From Amycolatopsis sp. NBC_01480 (GTDB lineage Bacteria > Actinomycetota > Actinomycetes > Mycobacteriales > Pseudonocardiaceae), in contig NZ_CP109442.1 of the NCBI RefSeq assembly GCF_036227205.1, positions 496,001-560,000 on the forward strand: 64,000 nucleotides of DNA, given 5' to 3'. The translations under genes and the position numbers were made by a program. Shown one piece after another: positions 52,281 through 60,967 of this stretch (position 1 is its first letter; each line of letters begins with the position of its first letter). The notes under the pieces are model-generated. The model was not told the origin of the DNA, ran no database searches, and worked only from the letters and a program-made list of their open reading frames with translations.

Positions 52281-54629
52281 TCAGCTCCAGTCCACTTTGA
52301 ACACCCACACGTAACGCCCCGCGTCGCGGGCGGCGGCCGGAACGTCGATCACCAGCGAGCCGTCCTTTTGGTGCCACGAAAGGCGACCCCGGTAACCCAG
52401 CATGGTGACCCGGTCCCCCGCCTTGATCGGCACCGGGGCATCAACGACCAGCTGGCTACCCGGCGCGACCAGCGAGCTGATGTAAAACGACGAGTTCTGC
52501 TTGACCGTGAACCGCAAATCGCCCAGTTGGGCCATGCGGGACCAGTACGTGGTGCCGTAGATCGACTCGCCGTTGGTTTTCAGCCAGGAGCCTGCGTCGC
52601 GGAGGTGGGTTTGCATCACGGACGGGATGGTGCCGTCGAAGTCGGGGCCGATGTCCAACAGGAAGTTGCCGTTCTTGGAGACGATGTCGACCAGGGTGCG
52701 GACCACCTCCTCCGCCGTCATGTACTTGTCGTCCGGGGTGGCGCGGTTGTAGCCGTACGAAAACGGGTCCAGGCCGCGGCTCGACTCCCACTTCGCGACG
52801 ACCGTGTTCGGGTACGTCGTGTACTCCGGGGTCGTGAAGTCGTGATCGGGGATGCCGCCGCGGTCGTTGACCGTGACGTCCTTGGCGTGCCTGCGGTTCT
52901 TGGCCTGGTTGAAATACTCGGTGAGCACCGCGCGGCTGTCGTTCACGCCGCCGATGTCGAACCACAGCACGTCCGGGTCGTACCCCGAGATCAGCTCCAG
53001 CACCTGCGGCGCCTGGTAGTCCTTCACGAAATCCCGGCCGGCCCGATAACCCGTGTACGGCAGGCTCGCGCCGGTGTACGGGTTGCGCGGCGCGTGCCCC
53101 ATCCACGGGTTGTCCGGGTTGAACCACTCCGGCAGCGAGAAATACAGGCCGTTGCGCAGATTCGGCGTGTACTTGCGCGAGGCGGCGAAAAGCTCGGCGA
53201 CAACGTTGCGCTTCGGGCCCAGCTTCACCGAATTGCGATCGCTGAGTTTGGTGTCCCACAACGAGAATCCGTCGTGGTGCTTGGAAGTCAGCACGTAGTA
53301 CTCGGCACCCGCGTCTTCGATCAGCCGCACCCAGCTGCGCGGGTCGAACTTCTTCGCGGTGAACATCGGGATGAAGTCGTCGTAGTTGAAGTTCTCGCCG
53401 TAAGTCTTGGCGTGGTAGGCGTAAGTCGCGCCGTTCGGGTCCTGCAGGTTCTGCCAGTACCACTCCGCGTACTGCTGCCCGACCGGCGCCCACGCCGGCA
53501 CCGCGTACACACCCCAGTGGATGAAGATCCCGAACTTCGCGTCCGAGAACCAGTACGGCGCCCGGTGCGTGGAGAGCGACTCGTCCACCGGCCGGAAATC
53601 CGGCACGCCGAGCGTGATCGGGACCTGCTGCGTGGCCAGCGTGCCGCGCCCGGACGTCACCTTCACCTGCCCGTTCGTAGTCGTGCCGGGCGGGACGGCG
53701 GGGTCCGGCGCGAGGCCGAGGCGCACCAGCGACTGCTCCCCCGGCGCGAGCGACCGGATCGTCGCGGGCACCGAAGTGCGGCCGCCGGGGACGTCGACGG
53801 TCACGGTGATCCGGTCCCGCGCACCCAGCCACACCGTGCCCGCGTTGACCACGGTCGCCTCGACGGCCTGCGGACCGCCGTCAGCAAGCAGGTTCGTGGT
53901 CGAACGGCCGTCCAGGACCAGCGCGGCCCGGCCCTCGGCGACCGGCTGCAAGGTCAGGGCGAACACGTGCAGGCTCGACACGTTCGCCGCGGGCTCCGCC
54001 GTGACGGGCAGCGTGATCGCGACCGCGTCGCGCAGCGGGTCGACCCACACCTGGCCGGTGCCGATCGACACCGGGCTCTGGTCGACGCCGCCGCCCGGCG
54101 CGTACCGGAACGGCGTCACCAGCGCGCCGCTGCCGGAGTACCAGTCCGGGCCTGAAAGGCTGCCTTCGCTGGTGCTGCCGTCGACGTAGTGGACGGTGGC
54201 CGTACCGCCGGTGGTCCCGTAGCTGGCGGCAACCAGGAAATACGCCGCGAAGTACCGGCCCTTCGGCAGGTCGACGCGCTGGCCCAGCGCCACCACGTTG
54301 TTCTTCGCGCCCGCGGCGGCAGACCCCAGCCGGTACGGCACGCCGCCGGCGGTCACCGTCTGCCCGACCGGCAGGTGCTCGGCCGGGAAGGCGTAACCGG
54401 AGCCGTCGAAGTTCCCGTCGTGGACGGTCGCGCTGTCGATGCCGTCGTTGGAGAACCACTGATCGAGCGGGACGAGCACCGGGGACGGCGCGGGCACGAT
54501 GGGCGTATCGGGGGCGTCCAGTGGGCCAGAGCCGGTTGCGCCGAATGCCGGAGCGTTCCCGGCGACGCCCAGTGCGACGGCGCCGCCGAGGGCCAGGCCG
54601 AGGGCTTGGCGGCGGGGGTAGGTCGTCAT
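52281..54629 (-). CDS. Tat-exported GH29 alpha-L-fucosidase-like enzyme with N-terminal beta domain
   Basis: A 782-residue secreted enzyme. The start MTTYPRRQALGLALGGAVALG is a twin-arginine signal with cleavage near AFGA. Residues about 40-230 form a beta-sandwich of the NPCBM/galactose-binding kind (PLDQWFSNDGID, PKGRYFAAYFLVAAS), and about 240-340 a further beta domain. The catalytic barrel starts near 350: YWFSDAKFGIFIHWGVYAVPAW, YVLTSKHHDGFSLWDT, and VLWFDIGG, where the Asp is in the GH29 nucleophile place; a C-terminal beta domain ends the protein. It should cut fucosides from glycans outside the cell. GGAGG precedes ATG 54629. A palindrome lies 96 bp upstream. Confidence 0.9.
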   Translation of the reverse strand: MTTYPRRQALGLALGGAVALGVAGNAPAFGATGSGPLDAPDTPIVPAPSPVLVPLDQWFSNDGIDSATVHDGNFDGSGYAFPAEHLPVGQTVTAGGVPYRLGSAAAGAKNNVVALGQRVDLPKGRYFAAYFLVAASYGTTGGTATVHYVDGSTSEGSLSGPDWYSGSGALVTPFRYAPGGGVDQSPVSIGTGQVWVDPLRDAVAITLPVTAEPAANVSSLHVFALTLQPVAEGRAALVLDGRSTTNLLADGGPQAVEATVVNAGTVWLGARDRITVTVDVPGGRTSVPATIRSLAPGEQSLVRLGLAPDPAVPPGTTTNGQVKVTSGRGTLATQQVPITLGVPDFRPVDESLSTHRAPYWFSDAKFGIFIHWGVYAVPAWAPVGQQYAEWYWQNLQDPNGATYAYHAKTYGENFNYDDFIPMFTAKKFDPRSWVRLIEDAGAEYYVLTSKHHDGFSLWDTKLSDRNSVKLGPKRNVVAELFAASRKYTPNLRNGLYFSLPEWFNPDNPWMGHAPRNPYTGASLPYTGYRAGRDFVKDYQAPQVLELISGYDPDVLWFDIGGVNDSRAVLTEYFNQAKNRRHAKDVTVNDRGGIPDHDFTTPEYTTYPNTVVAKWESSRGLDPFSYGYNRATPDDKYMTAEEVVRTLVDIVSKNGNFLLDIGPDFDGTIPSVMQTHLRDAGSWLKTNGESIYGTTYWSRMAQLGDLRFTVKQNSSFYISSLVAPGSQLVVDAPVPIKAGDRVTMLGYRGRLSWHQKDGSLVIDVPAAARDAGRYVWVFKVDWS

Positions 54630-54724
54630 TGAACCTCCACAGCGAGAGTCCAGTGGTCCGATGCATCCGCATGTCGAACCGCGTCGCGGACGCGTTTGAG
54701 CGAAATTTCCCGATGAAGTGACCC

Positions 54725-54741
54725 GATTCATCTGATGAATC
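54725..54741. promoter_or_regulatory. Overlapping palindromes upstream of the fucosidase gene
   Basis: GATTCATC-T-GATGAATC is a perfect 17-bp palindrome; overlapping it at 54734-54744, GATGA-A-TCATC is a second. Such TGATGA/TCATCA sites fit GntR/LacI-like repressors. No matching regulator can be named. Confidence 0.6.
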
Positions 54742-54827
54742 ATCGTGACTAGCGGGAGGTGTGCTGTCAAGGACAAGTCGGGTGAGGCCCACACGCCGAC
54801 CGGCGGCCCGCACTGTCCGAAAAGGAC

Positions 54828-55241
54828 TCAGAGTGCCTCGAGGGCTTCCAGAAAGCTCTCGACCTGGTCCGGGGCGAGCTTCTCCAGCCGCCGGGCCAGC
54901 CCGGGGCGGACGCGAGCGGCGATCGCGGCCGTCGTGCGCTCACCCTCGGCGGTGAGGGTGACGCGCGAGCGGCGCGAGTCCTCCGGGTCGATGCGGCGCT
55001 CGATCAGGCCCGCCTTCACCAGCCGCGTCAGCGCCCGGCTCACCACGGCCGGGTTGAGCCCGAGGTCGCTGACCAGCCCGCCCGGGGTGTCGACGCCGAG
55101 CACGATGGTGCGCAGCAGGAAGAAGTCGGCCAGGTCCAGGTCGGCCGCCTCGGCGACGTGGGCCCGGGCGTCGGCCAGCGCCGACTTCTGCAGCCGGAAC
55201 ACGGCGTCGAGCAGGCGAAGTTCCGGGGCCGGATCGCTCAT
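54828..55241 (-). CDS. MarR-family transcriptional regulator
   Basis: A 137-residue MarR protein: helices LLDAVFRLQKSALADARAHV, the winged helix GGLVSDLGLNPAVVSRALTRLVKAGLIERR with the wing DPEDSRRSRVTLT, and a C-terminal dimer helix LEKLAPDQVESFLEALEAL. ATG 55241. It is divergent from the amidohydrolase gene with a TTGACA/TGTCAA palindrome in the shared region, so it probably controls that enzyme. Confidence 0.92.
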   Translation of the reverse strand: MSDPAPELRLLDAVFRLQKSALADARAHVAEAADLDLADFFLLRTIVLGVDTPGGLVSDLGLNPAVVSRALTRLVKAGLIERRIDPEDSRRSRVTLTAEGERTTAAIAARVRPGLARRLEKLAPDQVESFLEALEAL

Positions 55242-55268
55242 GCGACATAGCCTACCATTTGCTAACTA

Positions 55269-55282
55269 TTGACATTTGTCAA
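55269..55282. promoter_or_regulatory. MarR operator palindrome
   Basis: TTGACA-TT-TGTCAA, perfect 6-bp arms. It includes a perfect -35-like TTGACA on both strands and lies 22 bp before the amidohydrolase start, so repressor and polymerase would compete. Confidence 0.75.
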
Positions 55283-55303
55283 CTAAGTGCTTGACTCGGA
55301 GCC

Positions 55304-56296
55304 ATGACCGACCCTGACCGCATCGACTTCCACCACCACGTCTTCCCCGGCGGCGAGCTGGCCGAGCTGCTCCAGCGCGCCCTCGTCGAAGAGTCCGGCT
55401 GGACCTTCCCCACGAGCGCGCCCCAGTGGACCCCGGAGACCAGCCTGGCGTTCATGGACGACCTCGGCACCCGGACCGCGATCCTGTCGCTGCCGAACGA
55501 CCTGGAGCACAACCTGGAGCCGGAACGGCGCCGGGCGTTCGCGCGCGAGGTCAACGAGCTGGCGCACCAGGCCGTCGTGGACCACCCCGGCCGCTTCGGC
55601 TTCTTCGCTCACCTGCCGACTCCGACCGACGTCGACGCCGCGCTCGCCGAACTGACCTACGCGTTCGACGAGCTGGGCGCGGACGGCGTCACGCTCACGA
55701 ACGTCTACGGCACCGGGGGAACCGCCCGTTCGATCGGCGACGAGGTCTTCGAACCGCTCTGGGCGGAGCTGGACCGCCGCCGCGCGCTGGTGTTCCTGCA
55801 CGGCGAGCAAACCCCGGGGCGCAACCGGATGCCGAACCGGTTCCTGCCGACGCCGGTGAGCGAAGTGCCGAACGAGACGTACAAGGGCGCCGCGGACCTC
55901 GTCACCAGCGGGCGGAAACGGCAGTACCCGAACGCGCGGATCATCCTTTCGCACTCCGGCGGAAGCACCCCGTTCCTCGCCGCGCGGGTAGCGGTGCTCT
56001 CGCCCCATCTCGGCTGCGAATTGAGCCCCGAGGAAATCATCAACGACTTCCGCACCTTTTTCTTCGAGACGGCGCTTTCCGGCTTCGAGACGAATCTGGC
56101 CGCGCTGGAGAACTTCGTGCCGCCGGAGCAGATCCTGTTCGGCACCGACTTCCCCGCGGTCAGCCCGCAAATGGCGGGCTGGTACACGAAAAACGTCGAC
56201 GCCTACTTCGAGGACCGCCCCGAAGTGCTCCGGAAAGTCATGCACGGCAACGCCGAAACGCTGCTGCCCCGGCTGCGGGAAGCACCACGTGGCTAA
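55304..56296 (+). CDS. Amidohydrolase 2 (ACMSD-like) family enzyme
   Basis: A 330-residue TIM-barrel metal enzyme. The metal motif IDFHHHVFP (HxH) is at residues 7-15, HLPTPTDVDAALAELTYAFDELGADGVTLTN is strand-helix unit typical of ACMSD-like proteins, LVFLHGE the third ligand, ILSHSGGSTPF the fourth, and LFGTDFPAVSP the final Asp. These enzymes decarboxylate or hydrolyse aromatic/carboxylic compounds. The control by MarR, which usually senses aromatic acids, fits this. It converges on a sialidase gene 8 bp away. Confidence 0.92.
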   Translation: MTDPDRIDFHHHVFPGGELAELLQRALVEESGWTFPTSAPQWTPETSLAFMDDLGTRTAILSLPNDLEHNLEPERRRAFAREVNELAHQAVVDHPGRFGFFAHLPTPTDVDAALAELTYAFDELGADGVTLTNVYGTGGTARSIGDEVFEPLWAELDRRRALVFLHGEQTPGRNRMPNRFLPTPVSEVPNETYKGAADLVTSGRKRQYPNARIILSHSGGSTPFLAARVAVLSPHLGCELSPEEIINDFRTFFFETALSGFETNLAALENFVPPEQILFGTDFPAVSPQMAGWYTKNVDAYFEDRPEVLRKVMHGNAETLLPRLREAPRG

Positions 56297-56304
56297 GCAC
56301 CCGT

Positions 56305-57843
56305 TCAGCTACAGAAACCCAGTGGGGCGTCGTACTTGTCCGCCCCGATGGCACCTCCCCACTGGACGCACTTGCCCGCCGCGGCGGCCGTGACCGGACC
56401 GGCGTACCAGGAGTACGAGCCGGCGTCCTGCACCCGCTGCCCGCCTTCCACCTGCAGGTACGCGGAGGCCTGTGACGGCGTGCCGGTTCCCGTGGTTTTC
56501 ATGGTGCTGACGCAGTTCTTCCCGTTCTCGGCGTTGTAGGACAGGTAGACCTGCCCGGCCGTGCCGAGCGCGTGGGAAGCCAGCACCGAATACCCCGTGC
56601 CGCACGCGGGCGCGCCCAGCTGGCTCTCGGTGAACGGCGCGTACCGGATCGAGCGGTCGGCCTTCTGGCCCGCGGCGGGCGCGGCCTCGAACAGCACCCC
56701 GGCCGACGTGCTGTTCAGCGGCACCAGGTCGGAGTACGAGGAGTCGTACGGCCAGACCAGCAGACTCGTGTCGTTCGGGGTCCAGCTGACGCCCTCGTCG
56801 AACGACGACCGGATCCGCAGCTGCTGGCGCCGGTCGCAGACGGACGGGCCGGCGAACAGGGTCCGGTCGTACGCCGCGCCCGCGGTGGTCGCGTCCAGTT
56901 CGAGGACCGAGCCCTGCATGTCGGAGATGACCAGGTCGTTGGCCAGGGTGAACTTCGCGGCGAACGTCTGGCCTCCGTCGTGGCTCACGGCGTACGCGCG
57001 GTTGTGCGTGCCGCCGTCGTCGCACCACACGGTGTCCCCCAGCGAGCGGTTGTTGCGCGCCGCCGCGTAAACACTGCCGTCGGCGAGCTCGGTGACGTTG
57101 ATTTCCTCCGGGTTCATCGTCGTCGCGTCGGGCTCGGCGTCGGTCGCGCCGAGGTGCCAGGTGACGCCCTGGTCGTCGCTGTAGATCAGGGCGCCGACGT
57201 TCGGATCACCCGGCGACTGCTGGTAGCTCATCCCGGACACGAGCCGCCCGGCGTGCGCGCCGCGGGTCAGCACGAGCCCGTGCCCCGGGCCGGTCACCAG
57301 CCAGCCCGGCGCCGTGGCGAAGCCGAGCTGCGCGGTCAGCTCCTTCGGCGCCGTCCAGGTCTTGCCGTCGTCGTCGCTGTAGCTCACGCGTGGGATGCGG
57401 CCGCAGGTCGACGGGGCGCCGCACTGCATCTGGGTCAGCACGACGATCCGCCCGGTGCCGGGGACCACGAACGGGACCGCGTTGTCCTTCGTCTGCCCGT
57501 AGCCCTTGACCACGATCGTCGAGGCGCTCCACGTCTTGCCGCCATCGGCGGACCGTTTCATGACAACGTCGACGTCCCCGATGTCCGCGCAGCTCGCGCC
57601 GGTGTGCCGGCCCTCGGCGAACGCGAGCAGCTCCTTGCCGTCGGGGCCCTTGACCACGGCCGGGATCCGGAAGCAGTCGTAGCCCTCCGCCCCGGCCTGG
57701 AACGCCTCGTAGCTGGCCGGCTGGGCCACAGCCGTTGCCGATGGCCCCGCTGTGACCGCGCCGGCGGCGACCGGCGACGTTGCCAGCTCCGCCGCGATGG
57801 CGACCGCGCCCAGCACGACGGGCAGGAAGGTTTTCCGTTTCAC
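56305..57843 (-). CDS. Secreted GH33 sialidase with C-terminal extra domain
   Basis: A 512-residue exported enzyme. Signal: MKRKTFLPVVLGAVAIAAELA with cleavage probably after AGA. The sialidase propeller has DCFRIPAVV (FRIP) near 55, four Asp-box motifs (SADGGKTW, SDDDGKTW, SDDQGVTW, SHDGGQTF), the catalytic Asp in DIGDVDVV, Glu in NVTELADG and Tyr in YDSSYSDLVP. The last 95 residues (from about 415) form an extra Cys-containing domain with YLQVEGGQRVQDAGSYSWYAGPV. It should release terminal sialic acids. GTG 57843 has GGAG 8 bp upstream. A second sialidase is at 59725, on the opposite strand. Confidence 0.92.
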   Translation of the reverse strand: MKRKTFLPVVLGAVAIAAELATSPVAAGAVTAGPSATAVAQPASYEAFQAGAEGYDCFRIPAVVKGPDGKELLAFAEGRHTGASCADIGDVDVVMKRSADGGKTWSASTIVVKGYGQTKDNAVPFVVPGTGRIVVLTQMQCGAPSTCGRIPRVSYSDDDGKTWTAPKELTAQLGFATAPGWLVTGPGHGLVLTRGAHAGRLVSGMSYQQSPGDPNVGALIYSDDQGVTWHLGATDAEPDATTMNPEEINVTELADGSVYAAARNNRSLGDTVWCDDGGTHNRAYAVSHDGGQTFAAKFTLANDLVISDMQGSVLELDATTAGAAYDRTLFAGPSVCDRRQQLRIRSSFDEGVSWTPNDTSLLVWPYDSSYSDLVPLNSTSAGVLFEAAPAAGQKADRSIRYAPFTESQLGAPACGTGYSVLASHALGTAGQVYLSYNAENGKNCVSTMKTTGTGTPSQASAYLQVEGGQRVQDAGSYSWYAGPVTAAAAGKCVQWGGAIGADKYDAPLGFCS

Positions 57844-57995
57844 CGCGACAACTCCGTCCTGGAACCCGCCACGGTCACCCCGGGCGGGACTCTCGAAGAG
57901 GGAGCAAGCATCGGTGTGCCGCGTACAAGTGCCGTACAACGGCGTCCGGCTCGCGGCACGCGGGGACGGGCGGACCCGCCCCCGCCGCGGCCGGA

Positions 57996-58520
57996 TCAGG
58001 GAATCGACTTGCCCAGCGCGAGCAGCGCCGCCGGGGTGAGGAAGGTGTAGAGCGAGGTGAGCGTGAGGATCACGCCGAGCACCTTGCCCGGCAGCTTGCC
58101 GTACGTCGTGGCCGCCACCGCGAGGAAGGCGACCAGCCAGACGACCAGGATCGAGTGCAGCATCCAGCTGCCGTCGAAGAACTTCCACCACAGCAGCGGG
58201 ACGATCGCGACGGGGACGGCGAGGTTGCCGATGGGCCGCAGGTCGAGCCCCTTCACCAGCGTCACGCCCAACGCGGTGAAGAAGGTGCCGTAGAAGGTGA
58301 CGATGCCGGCGAGCGGGATGCCCGTCGCGGGCGGCGCGACGGCGATGATCACGGCGGCCTGCAGGAGGTCGACGATCCCGGCGAGCGCCGTCACCCAGCC
58401 GACCGAGGTCAGCGGGTTCGGGCCGTCCTCGGCGGGTTTGGCGCCAATTCCGAGAAAGGCGAGCCCGTTGAGCCAGACGGCGAGTCCGGACACGACGAAG
58501 ATCACGGTGATGGGCGGCAC
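57996..58520 (-). CDS. AmiS/UreI-family channel protein
   Basis: A 174-residue membrane protein with six hydrophobic helices (VIFVVSGLAVWLNGLAFLGI, WVTALAGIVDLLQAAVIIAV, LAGIVTFYGTFFTALGVTLV, AVPVAIVPLLWWKFF, HSILVVWLVAFLAVAA, VLGVILTLTSLYTFLTPAALLA). Spacing and the WW-F feature match the AmiS/UreI family of urea/short-amide channels. AAGGA precedes the GTG at 58520. Substrate (urea, amide or other) is not certain. It follows a region of unclear content and lies upstream of the sialidase on the same strand, 152 bp apart. Confidence 0.85.
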   Translation of the reverse strand: MPPITVIFVVSGLAVWLNGLAFLGIGAKPAEDGPNPLTSVGWVTALAGIVDLLQAAVIIAVAPPATGIPLAGIVTFYGTFFTALGVTLVKGLDLRPIGNLAVPVAIVPLLWWKFFDGSWMLHSILVVWLVAFLAVAATTYGKLPGKVLGVILTLTSLYTFLTPAALLALGKSIP

Positions 58521-58945
58521 TGTTCGTTCCTTTCCGATGCGGAATTCGGCGGAACCGCCCGCCCCGGCGACCGTGGTAATGTCGGGGACGTCGCGGCCCC
58601 GCGGGTTCGCCCGGCGGCGGAACGGGAGTCCACTCGGCACACCGCCGGTCGAAAGGTCAACGGGCACAACGACAAACGTGCGCTGCCGTCCTTGGCGGAC
58701 GGGCAAGGTCCGGCTCGGGCGGCAGTGCGCACTCAGGATCCGGCCGGGGCGTTTTCAGTGGGCGACCCGGCGCGGTTACCGAAAGACCTCCTCGAGTCCT
58801 GGTACGGCCATGGTGAAGAGTTCATCGGCAAGCCATTTCGGAACGATGTCCCCGAGAACAACTTGATGTTTCCGGTGTTTCGGGAAGATGAACGCGCGCA
58901 CCATTGTCACGAACATCGGCGAAGTGGTGTGAAACGCGGGGTCGG
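58521..58945. other. 425-bp region, possible gene remnant
   Basis: No sure gene. A minus-strand frame of 47 codons from ATG 58917 ends at 58776 and reads naturally in part (HQVVLGDIVPKWLADELF), but lacks a Shine-Dalgarno and has a lower third-position GC than neighbours. A plus-strand frame over the same place also reads plausibly (PKDLLESWYGHGEEFIGKPF). At most a small or decayed gene. The AmiS promoter must be at 58521-58600. Confidence 0.4.
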
Positions 58946-59560
58946 TCAGATCCGGCCGGCCCAGGATTCCCGGCGTTCCGTGCCGAGTTCGGTGTCGTAC
59001 CCGTGTCCGGGGTGCACCACGGTCTCCCCGGGCAGCACCAGCAGTTTCCGGCGGACCGAATCGTCCAGCGCGGAACGGCTCGACCACGCGTCGCCGGTCA
59101 GGCCCGGGCCGCCGGCCAGCAGGGTGTCGCCGCTGAAGAGCAGCCCGTCTTCGGGCAGGTGCAGGCATACGGACCCGGCGGTGTGCCCCGGCGTGTGCAG
59201 CACGACCACCGGCGAGCCGGCGACGGTGAGCACCTGCCCGTCGGCCAGCTCCGCGTCGGGGCGGCGGCCGGGGTTGACGCGGGCCCACAGCTTCTCGTCG
59301 CCGGGGTGCAGCAGCACCGGCGCGCCGGTCGCGTCGGCCAGGGTGAGGGCGGCGTCGGCGTGGTCGTTGTGCGCGTGGGTGCAGACGATCCCCAGCACGT
59401 CGCGGCCGTCGATGGCGGACAGGATCGCGCTCGCGTCGAAGCCCGCGTCGACCACCAGCACCTCCTCCTCGTCGCCGAGCAGCCAGATGTTGGTGTCGAC
59501 CGCGAACGACACCCCGTCGAAGCGATAGTTCCCGGCGGTCACCGTCAGGTCCACGTCCAC
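58946..59560 (-). CDS. Metallo-beta-lactamase-fold hydrolase (glyoxalase II-like)
   Basis: A 204-residue MBL enzyme: THAHNDHAD (HxHxDH) near 61-67, TPGHTAGSVCLHLP near 124 with a His ligand, LLFSGDTLLAG with the bridging Asp near 143, and VVHPGHGYDTELG near 187 with the last His. All metal ligands are present. This compact form is close to glyoxalase II and thioester/mycothiol-conjugate hydrolases, but no substrate is certain. The GTG start at 59560 is tentative: no clear Shine-Dalgarno, with a GTG two codons later. Divergent from the second sialidase gene. Confidence 0.88.
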   Translation of the reverse strand: MDVDLTVTAGNYRFDGVSFAVDTNIWLLGDEEEVLVVDAGFDASAILSAIDGRDVLGIVCTHAHNDHADAALTLADATGAPVLLHPGDEKLWARVNPGRRPDAELADGQVLTVAGSPVVVLHTPGHTAGSVCLHLPEDGLLFSGDTLLAGGPGLTGDAWSSRSALDDSVRRKLLVLPGETVVHPGHGYDTELGTERRESWAGRI

Positions 59561-59661
59561 GCCGGCACGGTCGCACGCCGCGAGGGGTCCGGCGGTCTCA
59601 ATTAGCGACAGTCCCGACCACGCGAGGTAGTGCTTGACGAACGGCGCACCGGCTCCCTAGG

Positions 59662-59694
59662 TTGACCGACATAGGACGTCGGACATCCTATGTC
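59662..59694 (+). promoter_or_regulatory. Sialidase promoter with overlapping 27-bp operator
   Basis: TTGACC at 59662-59667 (-35) and TCCTAT at 59686-59691 (-10) with an 18-bp spacer. A 27-bp palindrome, GACATAGGA/TCCTATGTC outer arms and one mismatched pair, spans 59668-59694, so a repressor there would block polymerase directly. ATAGGA-type palindromes resemble GntR-family operators; the regulator is not in the window. Confidence 0.75.
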
Positions 59695-59724
59695 TGATCA
59701 CCTCAACGAGGAGGCGGGAACCCG

Positions 59725-60900
59725 GTGCCACCGATCCGCAGATTCGGCGCGATCCTGCTCGCCGCGGCCACGGTCTGGCTGCCCTTCGCACCGGCGGCCG
59801 CCGCCGCGCCCGGCTGTAGCTCGTCGGTCCCGTTCACCTCCGGCACCGAGGGCTACGACACCTTCCGCATCCCCGCGGTGGTGCGCGCGGCGAACGGGGC
59901 GCTGGTCGCGTTTGCGGAAGGACGGCGCGATTCGGCCGGCGACTCCGGCGCCATCCAGACCGTTTCGCGCACCTCCCGTGACGGCGGCTGCACCTGGGGC
60001 CCGCTCGCGGTGGTCACCACCAACGGCGACGCCACCGCGGGCAACCCGACCCCGGTGCTCGCGCGCGACGGTGAGCTGGTGCTGCTGACCGTCCACAACG
60101 GACTCGTCTCGGAGCGGCAGATCATGTCCGGCCAGGCGTCCGATCAGGACACCCGGCGCGTGTTCGTCCAGCGCAGCAAGGACAACGGCCGCACCTGGAC
60201 CGCCGCACGCGACATCACCGCCGACACGAAGCTGCCGGACTGGCGCTGGTACGCCACCGGCCCCGGGCACGCGACGCTGCTGCGCCATGGACCGCACACG
60301 GGCCGGATCGTGGTGCCCGCCAACCACTCCAGCGCCCCGTCGGCCGGCTCGTCCGACGTCGGCACCGAGGCGAAGTACTACGGCGGCCACGACCTGTACA
60401 GCGACGACAACGGCCGGACCTGGCACATCGGCTTCATCGACGATCGCACCGACGGCGTCGTCGCGGCGAACGAGACGTCGATGACCGAGCTGCCCGACGG
60501 CACGCTCTACTTCTCCAGCCGCAACCAGGGTTCCGCCGCCGAGCACCGGGTCGACGGGTACAGCAATGACGGCGGGAAGACGCTAGTGCGGCCGTACCAG
60601 GTCCAGCCGACGCTGTCCGGCACGAAGGTCGAGGGCAGCGTGCTGCAGACGACGATCCCCTGGCTGATGCTGTACTCCGGCCCGGCCGACCCGGCCACGC
60701 GCGCGGTGATGCAGCTGCGGCTGAGCACCGACCGCGGGCACACCTGGCGCCCCGGACGCACGGTGGCGGCCGGTCCGGCGGGCTACTCCGACCTCGTGCA
60801 GGCCGATCCGGGCACCGCCGGATTGCTGTACGAGACGGGAAAATCCGGCCCGTACGAGAACATCGTGTTCCAGCGGATCCCGCTCGGGCAGACCGGCTGA
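59725..60900 (+). CDS. Secreted GH33 exo-sialidase
   Basis: A 391-residue single-domain sialidase with Sec signal (RRFGAILLAAATVWLPFAPAAAAAPG). TFRIPAVV is near 47; Asp boxes are SRDGGCTW, SKDNGRTW, SDDNGRTW, SNDGGKT and STDRGHTW; the catalytic Asp lies in RRDSAGDSGAIQTV, Glu in SMTELPDG and Tyr in PAGYSDLVQ. It should release sialic acid from glycans outside the cell. The start is GTG 59725. Its promoter is overlapped by a palindromic operator. It shares the fold with the enzyme at 56305 but lacks that one's C-terminal domain, so they are paralogues rather than a recent copy. Confidence 0.93.
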   Translation: MPPIRRFGAILLAAATVWLPFAPAAAAAPGCSSSVPFTSGTEGYDTFRIPAVVRAANGALVAFAEGRRDSAGDSGAIQTVSRTSRDGGCTWGPLAVVTTNGDATAGNPTPVLARDGELVLLTVHNGLVSERQIMSGQASDQDTRRVFVQRSKDNGRTWTAARDITADTKLPDWRWYATGPGHATLLRHGPHTGRIVVPANHSSAPSAGSSDVGTEAKYYGGHDLYSDDNGRTWHIGFIDDRTDGVVAANETSMTELPDGTLYFSSRNQGSAAEHRVDGYSNDGGKTLVRPYQVQPTLSGTKVEGSVLQTTIPWLMLYSGPADPATRAVMQLRLSTDRGHTWRPGRTVAAGPAGYSDLVQADPGTAGLLYETGKSGPYENIVFQRIPLGQTG

Positions 60901-60967
60901 CCCCGGGCACGGCGGCGGCCCCGCCCTCCGGCAGGATCGGGGACGATCACGACGGAGGGGGAAACCG

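Noticed and set aside
58776..58917. 47-codon minus-strand gene upstream of the MBL gene
   Set aside because: No Shine-Dalgarno, atypical codon use, and an equally plausible frame on the opposite strand; kept only as a note.
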